Below are positions 11,486 to 22,709 of a DNA stretch of 64,000 bases, in pieces. The DNA lies in the NCBI GenBank assembly GCA_019321725.1, contig CM033120.1, forward strand, positions 4,619,341 through 4,683,340. Reading direction: 5' to 3'. How positions within the stretch are numbered: position 1 is the first letter of the stretch; every line of letters begins with the position of its first letter. Origin of the DNA: Paulownia fortunei (taxonomy: Eukaryota > Streptophyta > Magnoliopsida > Lamiales > Paulowniaceae). Made by a program: the position numbers and the translations under genes. The notes beneath the pieces are model-generated. The model worked only from the letters and a program-made list of their open reading frames with translations. It made no database searches and was not told where the DNA came from.

Positions 11486-13000
11486 TAAGGATATTTGAAA
11501 GGATCTTAAGGCTGCTTATACGGTAATAGCCTTTTGTTAGAGAGCAACAAAGAGGATTTGCTTTTTGAATATTGATCCAAGTAAGAAGTAATGATGTATG
11601 ATGTCAATTCCCAAAGATGGTGAAATACCATGCAATCTAAAATGGACTCCATGTATTCCAATAAGATATTGACCTTGGTTGGCCTAATTGGGTCTAAAAA
11701 ACATAAAATTAGAGAATATAGGGAGGTGGAGACCTATAAGGGAACAACCGGTAGAAAAAGATTACACTCAAAGTTAAGGTGTTGACTATTAACAAAACCT
11801 TTTACCAGATGTGATGCTAAATTTCATTCGCATCGTGCTAGCTATCTCTACGTATTGTGACCACTAGATATAGTAAAAGGATATGAAGATTGCTTTCTTA
11901 ATAGGGGTAATGAGAATGGGATATAATTTTAGCGGCTTGACGTCTTCATATTGAACATAAGCAAATAAAAAGTTTGCGAGCTATTGAGATCCATTAAGGA
12001 CTCAAATTAAATTTCCCGAATGTGGAACATTTGATTCACTAAGGAAATCAAATGGTCTGATTTCCTTGGGAATACGAATATGTACCAAGTTTGTACAAGA
12101 GGGTTAGTGGGAGCATGGTAATATTCGTTATATTATATGTTGATGACATTCTACTCATCATGGTACATGAATATTGCAGTCAATTGAGACTTGTCATCTA
12201 CTAAGTTATCCATGAGGGATTTGGGAGAAACATCTTAGGGATTGGGGATTGAGATCTATAGAAATAGATTTGAAATGATATAGATTAGATGCTAAAATGG
12301 TTTAGTATGGAAGAATCTAAGGAGAGATTCTTGCTTTTAAGTCATAGAATTTCTTCTTTGAAGTCCATGTCCGCAAAGATTTATGAAAGAAAAAGAAACA
12401 ATGACTCACATACTTTATGTTTCCTTGATAGAAAGTATAAACTATGTAAATCTTTGAACATGATTTGATGTTAGAAATGCTCTAAGTGTCACGAGCATAT
12501 ATATATCAGTTAATTCGATGTGAAAAGCATTTTGAGCCGTAGAGATAATCTTTAGTACTTAGAAGCACTAAAAATCTCTTCTTAGAGTACGATTATGAAA
12601 AACTGAAACTAAAATATTTCATCTAGTTTTAAGTCCAAAGTAGATGACTTGAAGTTTAATTCTAGATTGGTGTTCATCCTAAATAGTGGGATGTATTAAC
12701 CTAAAAGAGTTTCAAGCTTGTAACAACTGTTGATTCAACCATCGTGGTTGACTACATCACGGCATGTGATGCTACAAAAAGAGACTATTTGGATGGGAAC
12801 TTCATCCAAGTGCTAGATATGTTTCCAACCATTATTGATTGAGTACCAGGGTACTGCGATAATAATGAGGCCATTGAGCAAGCAAAGAAGCTAAGGTCTA
12901 AATGAATGATCCAAGTAGAAATAGATTATCGATACCATGACTTTGGAAAACCATTGGAAGTGGCAACATCAGTGAGAAAAGATTCATCTCGGCAAAAAAT
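11486..13000 (+). pseudogene. Ty1/copia pol remnant: reverse transcriptase and RNase H
   Basis: Internal coding region between two copia LTRs. A degenerate RT start lies around 11755-11910 (GVDY, IRIVLAISTYCDH, IAFLIG). The RT catalytic box is intact as LYVDDILLI, with Y-V-D-D at 12136-12147. RNase H follows: SFKLVTTVDSTIVVDYI near 12706-12760 and YCDNNEAIEQAKKLRSK near 12854-12903. Frequent stops and shifts prevent translation. Only about 150-280 bp separate LTR 1 from RT, so gag, protease and integrase are missing. A polypurine tract (AAGTGGGAGATTG, 13095-13107) and LTR 2 follow. Non-functional. Confidence 0.85.
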
Positions 13001-13105
13001 ATAGCAAAATCCACTGATTTAATTCCTGAGATAAGTATTTGAAGGCCATCTTGGGAAAGATGGGCCTTAATACTAGGATAATTGTCTCTAGGGCAAGTGG
13101 GAGAT

Positions 13106-15150
13106 TGTTAGTGTAGTGCCCGGCGAGCCAGTTAATTTGGCCGTCCTTATACTCTTATGGGATCAATATTTTTCATATTTATATCATTAAATGGTAATAT
13201 TAATCTTAAATTAATTATAAGAATTAGATGAAGTCCTTAGATCACATATAGCCATGGAGCATGGTCGCGCATATGATGGCGATTGTAGAATATGACACCA
13301 AGGATGTGGTCTTAAAGTGTTCCAAGTCAAAGATCAATGAAATGAGACATCAATGATCCTACTGAGACTTGTGCATACGATATAAGTTTGAAAGGAGGAT
13401 GCAGCATTCCATTGGCATTGGTGGTGAGAGTCTAGTGCATGTATGTAGGTGTTTATTAGGGACAAGTACACTGAACTACCCTACTTGGAAATTCTCAATT
13501 AAAAATATTTTATTATCGAATGGGAACTTTCTCGTTAAAATAAAGCAAGAATTAGTACTTGGACTTGAGGTTCCATTATAATCTTGTGTATGACATGCTG
13601 CACTTTGAAGTATTTTTGCATAATAATCACAAGGAGTTTATGTTGGGTGTAATATGTATAATGGTTAATAAATGGCCAATAAAGGACTGTCACCTATCTA
13701 GATGAATAAGTGAATCTCCTAAATGTTCCACTATAATTGACTTCAAAATCCTTAGCAAATGTTAGATGAAATTAGATGAGGGGTTTTCTAATTATTTATC
13801 ATCGAGTCAAGCTACTAGTAAATGATACATAGTTATTGAGCTATTGGAGTTTCAACTAATAATTCATGTCCCGCCTCAATGGTTTGTACCTTCACCTAAG
13901 ACTGAGAGTTGTGATGCACTCATAAGTACTTCCCATGACTTGTGGGTTTTTAAAATTAATGAGTTAATTCTAAAAGGATTAATTAATTAGAATAATTAAT
14001 TATTCAACTAAGTTACAATAGTTGTGAGCCCACATCTAACTTAGAGAACCTAAATGGTCATAAACAAAACTTGGGCAAGTACATTTTTAGCCTAAAAATT
14101 ATTTCAAGTGTTGGATTAATTAATTATGATTAATTAATGGGGCTAAAATTAATTTAAGTATTGAATTAGTTTAATTAATTAATTAAATTAATTAATTGAA
14201 CCTAATTGGATTAAAGATCCCAGTTGTAATATTTAATTAATTGATCAGATCAATTAATTAAGATGGGCCTAATTCATTAGATGAATTATTTAAATGATTG
14301 AATCAATTAAACTATGGCCTAATAAATTAATTAGGCCTAAGTCCATTAGGTATGGATTTGTAGAAAGTCTATTAGAAAATTAGATTGGAAATCCAATTTC
14401 TAGAGGAAGTTGGATTGAAAATCCAATTCCTAGGAGGTAATAAAAAAAAGGAAAGTTCTTATGAAATAAGAAAACTTCCCAATAGAGTTTAAGATAAGAA
14501 AGGAAAAAGAGTCCAACATGGAATGAACTTGAGGGAGCCTTTATTAGCAACCTTGGACAAATTTTAGGGTAGATACAACAAAATTTCTGCTGCAACAATA
14601 GCCCCTTCTCTCTTGAAGAAAAATATTTTTTTTATCTCCAAAAATTTGTCCCTTTTTTCTCCTTCTATCTCCAATAGTTCGGCAATATTTATCTAGTTTA
14701 ATTCTTGATTCAATTATTAAATTTAAAATTAAATTGAACACCTAAAATACTAATTGTTATTGTGTTCTTATTCTAAACAAAATCATTTTAGGATAAAATT
14801 ATTAAATCAAAGATTACTAATATAGGATTCGGTTGAGTGAGCATCCAATATGTGGATACCATTTGAAGGATAATATTTGGGATCTTAAAAATGAATCAGA
14901 TTTCAATCAAAGGTCTATGAATTGAAAAACTTGGAGATTAATCGTGATGGGATTATAATTTGAATCATTTCAATCCCTACATCAGGTGGAATACAATTCG
15001 GGTAAAGTTTTTGAAACTTTCCCACATAAGGTATTAAAACGCATAATTTGATCAATTGTATGGATTCTGGGATGTTTATTTTTACATGTGATGTGTAGTT
15101 TTTAAATTTTTAAGCTTTTTGCTACTTTTTGCATTCCAAAACCGTGCGAA
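13106..15150 (+). repeat. Ty1/copia LTR 2
   Basis: Begins TGTTAGTGTAGTGCCCGGCG directly after the polypurine tract of the preceding pol remnant. It aligns in order with LTR 1 and with the reverse complement of 21045-21837 (for example ATCTAGATGAATAAGTGAATCTCC at about 13698). The end is approximate: sequence like the LTR 1 tail (CATCAGGTGGAATAC..GGGTAAAG) is seen at about 14985-15010, but no clean CA terminus. Open frames at 14380-14741 (minus) are AT-rich chance frames. Confidence 0.7.
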
Positions 15151-15990
15151 ACTCCATAAAGTTCCTTGTTGAATTAGACTGGATGTGGAATGTGAGAACC
15201 AAAAGAGGCGTCCAATAGGGAGTATGCTTCCCTATGGACCAAAAATTACACACGTTAGTGTGAAATTTTCTCTCAATACACTCCCAAAGAACACCACCCT
15301 CTTCTTCTTCTTTGTGTTATTTTTTGTATTCTTTATTCTATCTTTCTGAATAAAAGAACTAAAAAATAAAATTATCCACATACATAATTATTGTGTTATT
15401 GCTTTCAAAATTCTAAAACATTAATCCCTTAGATAGGACTTATTGAATTAAATGTACTATGATAAATTCAATTTTGTGTGGGCCTCTAACATATGGATCA
15501 ATTTAAAACGAAATACACTCGAAGCTCTTTAGCGAGTCGATTCCATCAAACGAATGGGGTTTGTGGTGAATCAAGTATCATAATTAATTAGAAGTATTTC
15601 GAAAAGTTCTTATGCATGTCTAAATTAATTAGATACGTGTGCGTGAGAGTTTCAACAACGGAAAGGTAGATTAATTATTTGGCTTGAGATAAATGTTTTC
15701 AACTTTTCCCATATAAAAATTAATTTCGCTCAATCATTTAATGTAATAGCAACGAGATACGTTGAATTCAATTATGAAAGCCATAATTTGTGCTTTTGTA
15801 AATTTTGAAAATTTGTTGGGCTATTCATCCTGATATCTATACTAGCCCTACATATTTGTTTCATTTATTTTTTACACTAGCTCACAACTCGTAGTAATTA
15901 ATTTCTATACTTACTATTCATGTGAGCTACCTACAACCCAATCAAAACTATATATCAAAAAGAAGTTTAGCTATAGTGACCATCTTTCCG
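15151..15990. repeat. Probable older copia-LTR-like residue; no gene
   Basis: This stretch has no coding frame. Its composition resembles another copia LTR tail: CTCTCAATACACTC, then a pyrimidine run CTCTTCTTCTTC at 15300-15312, then TAATTAATTAG-type sequence up to TTTGTTGGGC near 15815. I could not fix its ends. It lies between LTR 2 and the LBD promoter region. Confidence 0.35.
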
Positions 15991-16090
15991 TGCTCTATAT
16001 TAAACAATTTATTCAGTACTAGTCTTCTACTTCTTGTGCTTAGATCTAATCTATGTAGGCAATCTTTTCATTCTTTTCAAAGAATAAGTG

Positions 16091-16098
16091 TATAAAAC
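16091..16098 (+). promoter_or_regulatory. Possible TATA box of the LBD gene
   Basis: TATAAAAC lies 135 bp upstream of the LBD start codon, a plausible distance for a plant TATA box with a leader of about 100 bp. Because the region is AT-rich this could be chance. Confidence 0.35.
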
Positions 16099-16225
16099 TA
16101 GTTATTTTGTTTTTTGTTTTAGCTTTTTATACTCCCTTATTAAACCAATTGTTCTTTTGCAATGAGATCAGATTAATAAAGAAAATCAATATACATTCTT
16201 TCATTGATTTGACTTCGATACAGAT

Positions 16226-17267
16226 ATGCAACGAAGCAATAGCACGCCTGCATGTGCATCATGCAAGCACCAAAGAAAGAAGTGCACCGAGAAGTGCATA
16301 TTGGCGCCCTTCTTTCCGGTGGAAAAGAGCCGCGAATTCCAAGCCGTGCACAAGGTGTTTGGTGTGAGCAACGTCACAAAAATGATCACGAATCTCAAGG
16401 AAGAGGACCGGAAAATCGCCATGGATTCGCTCGTGTGGGAAGCCCTATGCCGGCAGAAGGATCCTGTGCTCGGCCCCTACGGAGACTATCGAAGAGTTTG
16501 TGAGGAGCTGAGGTTGTACAAAAGCCAATATCAGCAATTTCACCAAGTCCCAACTCAAGGGAGCATAGTGTATAAAACAGCAACACAAGGGCTGATGGGG
16601 TGGAGCAATAGCAAAGTTATGAACATTAATGGTGGAGGTAACAATAATAATAGCACCAATAATTTTCATAGCAATGGGAATTCGGTGGTGGATTTTTGCC
16701 CTTATGGCTATTCTCCACATCATATTCAAGATACTGAAAAACTAAGGGCAGAAAGAGAAAATAGTTCTGCTCTAATTCTGCCTCAGCAGCATTTAGCTAA
16801 TGGTTTCAACCAACAGTACTTCCTTGCAGGTATATAAATATGGGGAAAGTGTGTTTTTCTTATGCTACGTTGGGATCTTGGATTAGGATGGAAAATTAAA
16901 TGCTTCAAAATTATTCTCATTTATTTTGTTTTAAAGGGAAAAGCGGCGCAAATGTTTGCATAAGTAACAATAATAATTACGAGATATGTATTTTAAAAAA
17001 TTATATATTCATTTATTTATTTATATTTTATGATGATTACCATTCTAGAAGAATGTATAATTTGTGCTTATTTTTCCCAAAAGAAAAAAAGGGGTGGAAT
17101 TTGATTTTCCATGCCTTTTCTTTTCTTCCTATTGCTCAATAAAAACCCTAGATCTATGTTCCACAAGAGAAATCTTAATTGGTTTCTTTTCTCCTATAAT
17201 TACAGGTCAATACAATCCTATGGATTCCAAGTCAATGGAAAGCACACTATGGGAATGCAGCTCGTAG
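16226..17267 (+). CDS. LOB-domain (LBD/ASL) transcription factor, two exons, 221 aa
   Basis: A plant-specific nuclear DNA-binding protein of the LATERAL ORGAN BOUNDARIES domain family. The model joins exon 1 (16226-16829) to exon 2 (17206-17267), giving 221 residues. The LOB domain starts near residue 10 with the zinc-finger-like block CASCKHQRKKCTEKC, an exact CX2CX6CX3C. A GAS-type block (FQAVHKVFGVSNVTKMI) follows, then DPVLGPYG. The leucine-zipper-like coil usual in class I is weak (VCEELRLYKSQYQQF). The tail is Asn-rich low complexity (residues 130-150) and probably disordered. The block pattern fits class I rather than class II. Without splicing the protein would end six bases into the intron as LAGI; with splicing it ends WECSS. 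The first Met is 10 residues before the Cys block, as is usual. Which LBD subgroup it belongs to is not clear. Confidence 0.9.
16830..17205 (+). other. Intron of the LBD gene (376 bp)
   Basis: Inferred from a donor CAG|GTATAT at 16829/16830 and an acceptor ATTACAG|GT at 17205/17206 preceded by a T-rich stretch (GGTTTCTTTTCTCC). Splicing keeps the frame across a split Gly codon and leads to a short in-frame exon with a stop at 17265-17267. The interior is AT-rich and has stops, as expected of a plant intron. Confidence 0.7.
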
Positions 17268-18955
17268 ATTCCTATTTCTTATGAGCTCTAATCTCCTATA
17301 TTTTCATTTTTCACATTTTTCTGGTTTCTCGGTACAATTATGTTATGTATATTTCCATGTAATTTCTTTAGGATTCAATTATTTAATTCAATTTTTTTTT
17401 TCAATTTTTTTTCCTACCTAAAGGGTACGTATATGTTTAAAATGTTAGTTGAAGTATTTTTTATTGTAATTTAACGCTCCAATTCCTTAACAACAAAAAT
17501 ACGTAACGATATTTTATCTGACATTTAGTTATCATAATTAGTTAGTAGTGAACTCGTGCATAATGCACAAACAAGATATGATAACAAATTAATGGTTTTT
17601 AGAAGTGGACTTAGTTTTTGTTAATACATATGGCCCAAATCCCAGCAAATTATATTCCTATATATAGATGTTAAAATTAGGGCTAAAAAAAGAATCTAAC
17701 TATTCAATACTTAATTCAAAATTTATGGCTAAAAGCTTTGAGTTTGGTTCATTTAGTATAACAAATCAAGTTTGAACACCTAATTTCTTTGTTGGAAAAT
17801 ATTTGAAACTTGATTCAATTAGTTAAAAAATAATAAAATTTGTGTAAAAAATCAAGCTATCGAGTTCAAATAGATTAAATCTCGTTCGAGCTCGACTCAG
17901 TTAATTATCAAACTAAATTTAAATATAATTTCAAGTTTGATAAAAAATTTAAACCAAGTTTGAAGACTACTTTGTTTGGATTGACTTGATTTGTTTATAT
18001 CCTTAAATAAAATAATTTTTGTACCACTTTTATGCATTTTGGACATATTGCAATTATATATTTTGTGTCAATGAACATTAATTCTAATTCATATTTACAT
18101 GTATGCCTAATAACAATGGAATTAAAAATTAGTATTGAGTTTACACAAAAATGTAAAAATAAAACCCCCATAATTGAAAATGTAAAAATATATATTCTCT
18201 GCATTTACAAGATTATACAATTTAAAACTTTAAAATTTTTGAAAAATTTCATACCGCCTAGTTAGATAGTATTCAAGTAGATTTTTGAGTTATTAAATGC
18301 GTATATAATTATGTTACAAAATAAAATAATACCATCGTTATATGTAATCATATAAAATCGAACTCACAATGCTGTCTCGATACTACCAAAATAAGTGGCA
18401 CGAAATGGGTCTATAATTCCTTAGGAAATAATATAAATTGGTGCAATTATATAGCGACACAAGGCACATTCTGATGAAGAGCTTTGGTTACATAATAAAA
18501 AGCATATTAAATTAATGTTAAATGGCAATTTATTGGGGAAAAAAGCGCAAATACAGAAAGAAAAATAAAAGGTGATATTTGATCTTTAATATTTGCATTT
18601 AAAAAGCCTATGGGGAGAGGTTAAGAATTTCTTTGCGTGCACCACCAAGGTTATGTAAGTTGTAACTCCAAGGACTGTTTCATTTATATTTCTTTGTTAA
18701 TTGATATTGTAATATATATTTTGTTAACTAATCAAAGAATGCCAAGTGTCAAATTAAGATATTTCGACAGTTCAAATTATATTTTACAAATTATGAAAGT
18801 GAATGTTAATATTTTGGTAATCTAAGTCATATTTTGTGATTAACAAAGTGAATTCTAATCAAATCATGGAGTGCTAATGAAATCTTGCCACTTCATCAAG
18901 TGATCATAACAAGAACTTTTATCCTACAAGTGTAAATAGGGGTGATGTCTAAGAA
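17268..18955. other. AT-rich sequence after the LBD gene, no gene seen
   Basis: Contains the LBD 3' untranslated region and then anonymous AT-rich DNA. The open frames at 17995-18265 and 18637-18825 have low-complexity translations with no recognisable domain. Around 17690-17990 a low-complexity stretch with repeated CAAGTTTGA and CGAGCTCGA words looks like an old interspersed repeat, family unknown. Confidence 0.5.
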
Positions 18956-18959
18956 GCTA

Positions 18960-19560
18960 GACACATAATTCTATGTTCAAGCAAAAGAGACAATGAGGAG
19001 GCAGTTCCAAAATTCTCTCAACTTAAATTTATCAAATACCAGAAGATTCATGACATTCAAAGTTAATATCAAGGCATTATCGCAAAGTTCATCAAATCAT
19101 AAAATTTAATTTTTTTATTATGGTGTTAAATCTTTGAATGAACATTATTTAAGATTAAATCAATTTTGGAGGAATAGAAACATCAATTCTGCTAACAAGT
19201 TTTCAATTTCAAATGTCATTATTCCCAAAGTTATAATGTTTAATTCAAGATACAGTGCTAAGCTCTTGAATTAACGTTATTGAAGGATAATTTTTCTTGA
19301 AGGAGATAAAAGAATCAAACTTCACCCTCAAATTATCAAAATCCAAAGAACGCGTCCTTTGAACCGAAGAATTAAAGGATTAAAATAGAGATTATTGTAA
19401 CTTAAATTCCGTGTTTACAAAAGATTAATAGGAAAAGAAAATTATACGAATTGAAATTTATCAAATTCATGTATAACAAAATTAATAAGATAAAAAGATG
19501 ATACAAATTGGATTTTGTTAAATTTTATGATCAATTATGGATACAATCTCAATTTTGATC
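18960..19560 (+). repeat. Left arm of a diverged inverted repeat
   Basis: This arm matches the reverse complement of about 20465-20780. Shared words in the same order include AATTCTCTCAACT, AATATCAAGGCATT and AGTTCATCAAA. It is longer than the right arm because of insertions. The arms flank a degenerate minisatellite. It may be the paired ends of an old transposable element, but no coding region remains to identify the type. Confidence 0.55.
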
Positions 19561-19599
19561 CTTTAATTTTTTCATCAAGAATCAAGTCACGATTATTTA

Positions 19600-20120
19600 A
19601 AATATAGAGACAGTCTAAACTCATATCAAGGAGTTTTTCAAATTTACTTAGTAGATATTTATTCTCGTATCAAGAAGTTTTCACTTCAAATTGAATTTGT
19701 TAGATAGTTTATACTTGTATCAAGGACCATCATTTTAGTTTGAAATCGTATCAAAGAGTCTTAAATTTAAATTAAATTTATTAGATAGTTTATACTCATA
19801 TCAATGAGTCATTATTTGAATATGACTTTTAGACCTTTTATACTCTTGTTAAAGAGTGTTTCATTTGATTTGGCTTATAGACCTTTTGTACTCATATCAA
19901 TGAGTGTTATTAGCAATTTAGGCTCTTATCAAGGAGTATAAGAGAAGATTTCAACTTGAGAATTCTGGATAGTTTATCCTCGTATATAGGAGCACTTGCG
20001 CAAATTTTAATTTGAAAATTTTAGACAGTTTATACTTGTACTAAGAGCCTTTAAGCAAGTTTTAATTTAAAACTTGTAGATAGTTTGTGTTCATATCTAG
20101 GAGCATTGTAAAGTTGAATT
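19600..20120 (+). repeat. Degenerate minisatellite, unit about 45-60 bp
   Basis: About eleven imperfect copies of a phrase like TTTATACTCATATCAAGGAGT are spaced 30-60 bp apart (near 19620, 19664, 19710, 19747, 19797, 19847, 19890, 19922, 19978, 20036 and 20092). Many carry a preceding TAGATAGTTTATACT. No coding frame runs through it. Confidence 0.7.
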
Positions 20121-20464
20121 TATGATGATTCCATATCTTCTTCTTCATTTGTAGGGAATTGTCTCAATAACTTGAGCTTCATGCTTTGCCCCCTTTAATT
20201 AGAATTTGAGTGAAGACACAAAACAGTGCCTTCTTTTGCTCCACTTACATATTTTTTCAAAAAATTGATTGATGGCTTGATACAAGAAACTTGAAATTTG
20301 TGAACATGGAGTTTTTTTTCTTTATCTCTAGATGAACTTTAACTTGATTAGTAAATTGAAGTGATGAGAGGTAGAGATCCTCCTATTGGGCATACTATAA
20401 ATTTATAACATAAATTTAGTATCTACAAAAAAATAAAAAGACAATAAATGAATACTAATTAATT

Positions 20465-20780
20465 TTTTTTAAATTTATGATCAATTGTGAATACAATCTC
20501 TATCTTGATACTCTGATTCTTCGCTTTGATCTTGGAATTTTGATAACTTGATGGTGGGTTTGACACTTTAAATCTCCATGAAAGTTGATTTTTCCTTTAA
20601 TAATAATAATTTGAGGGTTTAGCATTGTAACCTCAAATTAAACATTTTAGTTTGATGAACTCTATAATGAATGCCTTGATATTAGTCTTGAACATTGTAG
20701 ATCTTCTTAAATTTGATGAATTTGAGTTGAGAGAATTCTAGAAACTCCTCTAATGTCTCTATTGCTTGAATATAAGAGCT
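20465..20780 (-). repeat. Right arm of the diverged inverted repeat
   Basis: Reverse-complement partner of 18960-19560: it carries AGTTGAGAGAATTCTAG, AATGCCTTGATATTAGTC and TTTGATGAACTC. The segment between the minisatellite and this arm (20121-20464) is AT-rich with no recognisable feature. Confidence 0.55.
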
Positions 20781-20805
20781 CTTGTCATGATTATTTTATT
20801 AGATT

Positions 20806-21030
20806 AGTGTCTGGCGAGTCAATTAGTAGCTACAATTATACTCTTTTAATAAACTCTCCTTTTCAATTAAGCATTGATAAAAGAGAATTTCATCTTAAAT
20901 TTATGTTATTAGAATTAGATTAAGTCCAAATATCACATATGACTATGGGAATGGTCGCACATAGGATGGAGATCACGGAACATGCCTCTATGGTCGTGAT
21001 CTTAAACTAGTTTCAACTTGAGGGCACTGT
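20806..21030 (+). repeat. Copia LTR start fragment in plus orientation
   Basis: It reads ATTAGTGTCTGGCGAGTCAA, then CATATGACTATGGGAATGG and AAACTAGTTTCAACTTGAGG. This matches the first 220 bp or so of copia LTRs 1 and 2 (9203 and 13106). It faces the minus-strand LTR at 21045-21837, whose own start is at 21837, so the two form an inverted pair. Confidence 0.65.
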
Positions 21031-21044
21031 CCTTCTATCACCTA

Positions 21045-21837
21045 ATCTCCCAATTGAGCCCAGGATATGGATTATTAGTCGAACCCCAATAGCTCAATAA
21101 TTATGTTTTCATTTTTAGTAGTTGACTCGAAGATGAACAATTAGAAAACCCTACATCTAATTTCTATTCAACCTTGGCCAAGGATTTTAAAGTCAAGTAT
21201 AGTGGAACACATAGGAGATTTACCTATTCATCTAGATAAGTGATGCGTCCTTTGTTGGCAACTTGTTAACCTCCATACATGAAGATGTTATATCCAATGT
21301 AAATCTCTTGTGATTGTTATGAAATCGGGAAGTACATCAAGGTGCAACATGTAATGCACAAGGTTATCATTGTACCTCAAGTCCAATGACTAATTCATGC
21401 ATTATCATGATGAGTAAATTACCATTCAAAATTATTTTTAATTTAGAATTTTCAGGTGGGATACTTCAATGTACTTGTTCCAAAATAAACACTCGTATAC
21501 ATGAACTAGTATTACCATGTCAATGCCCATGGGACGAGGCATTCTTCTTTCGAGCCTGCATCATATGCGCAAGTCTTAGCAGGATCAATGATGTTCCATC
21601 TCATTGATCCTTGACTTAGAATATTTTAAGACCACCACCTTATAGGCGTATTCTGCGATCGCCATCATAAGCGCGACCATGCCCCATAGCTATGTGTGAT
21701 CTAAGAAGTTCATCTAATTATAATTATGAATTTAAGTTGAATATTATCATTTTAATGATACTAATATGAATAAAAATGGTTCACAAGAGTACGAGGATAG
21801 CCACATTAATTGGCTCATCAAACACTACTCTAACAAT
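21045..21837 (-). repeat. Copia LTR in minus orientation (3' LTR, truncated)
   Basis: On the minus strand it begins TGTTAGAGTAGTGTTTGATG at 21837, immediately after a polypurine tract (AAGTGGGAGAT). It aligns in order with LTR 2 for about 800 bp, ending near CCTGGGCTCAATTGGG, where the plus-oriented fragment begins. The far end of the LTR is missing. Open frames such as 21386-21607 are in the LTR and not genes. Confidence 0.7.
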
Positions 21838-21847
21838 CTCCCACTTA

Positions 21848-22300
21848 CCTTAAAGATAATTGCCCTCGTATTATGGCCAATCTTCACCAAGATATCCTTC
21901 AAATACTTATCTGAGGGTTAAATCAGTAGGTCTGCTATATTTCTTGCCTAGGAAAATCTTTCCACATTGATGTTGCCTCTATTAGGGATTTTCAAAATTA
22001 TAGTCTCGTTAATCTATTTATGCTTAGATCCTTTAATGAGATATTGGCTTCTCTACTTGCGTAATAGTCCCTATCATTATCGCAATATTCTAGTACTCAC
22101 TCAATAATGGTTGGAACTATATCCAATACTTGGATTAAATTCTCTATCCAAACAGTCCCTTTTCGTAGCATTGCATACCCTGATGTATTCAACCATGGTG
22201 GTGGAATCCACAGTTGTTACAAGCTTGAAACTCTTTTCGGCTAACCATCCCACCTTTTAGGATGAACATGAATCTAGACATAGACTTCAAAGCATCTATT
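21848..22300 (-). pseudogene. Copia RNase H remnant, minus strand
   Basis: Reading the minus strand from about 22262 down, the frame gives GWLAEKSFKLVTTVDSTT, then EYIRVCNATKRDC, then a decayed CDNN region, matching copia RNase H and the related remnant at 12706-12903. Stops and shifts abound. Gag, protease, integrase and RT are all missing: this fragment directly joins the LTR end at 22301 on its upstream side. Confidence 0.75.
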
Positions 22301-22670
22301 TGTTGGGTTCGCTATAATCACAAGGGCATATGCAACAAAAAATTAAATTTTTTTATCAAACATAAATATATATATCCCCTCGATTTGAAAGAGATTTTAA
22401 CTATCGCAATTATTCAAGTAAAAATATAAACAAATATTAATTTTGGATTATACCTTTCTCACACTCCGACTGTTGTAGGGAATGAAATAATCAATTGTTT
22501 ATTATGAACTTTTAGAACTCGTAGGGATTCAAATGTCTCCCCTCTATCAGGTCCTTAATAAGAAAGAGTAACATCAATTAAAAAGATTTTCTAGTATTTT
22601 TTTAATTATTTACTAATCTAGATTCGGATTATGGCGATTGGAGATTTCAACGATTTCAATCCAAATTTTG
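22301..22670 (-). repeat. Copia LTR end fragment (5' LTR of the collapsed minus-strand element)
   Basis: On the minus strand it ends TTATAGCGAACCCAACA at 22301, the same terminus as LTR 1 (CGAACCCAACA at 11474). Its beginning is cut off at about 22670, where NLR-related sequence starts. Together with 21045-22300 it forms an LTR, RNase H scrap, LTR remnant. Confidence 0.65.
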
Positions 22671-22709
22671 TTATTTGAAAAAATAGATGTCCACTCGATA
22701 ATTACATAC

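Noticed and set aside
9488..13581. Frames at 9488-9673 and 13369-13581 with a shared CRCLL word
   Set aside because: Both lie at the same place in related copia LTRs, so similarity reflects LTR homology, not a gene.
14380..14741. Overlapping minus-strand frames of 65-72 codons
   Set aside because: Inside LTR 2; biased composition and no domain.
16201..16729. Overlapping frames in the LBD gene (16107, 16252, and minus-strand 16201, 16395, 16445)
   Set aside because: Shadows of the LBD frame; only 16226-16829 carries a recognised domain.
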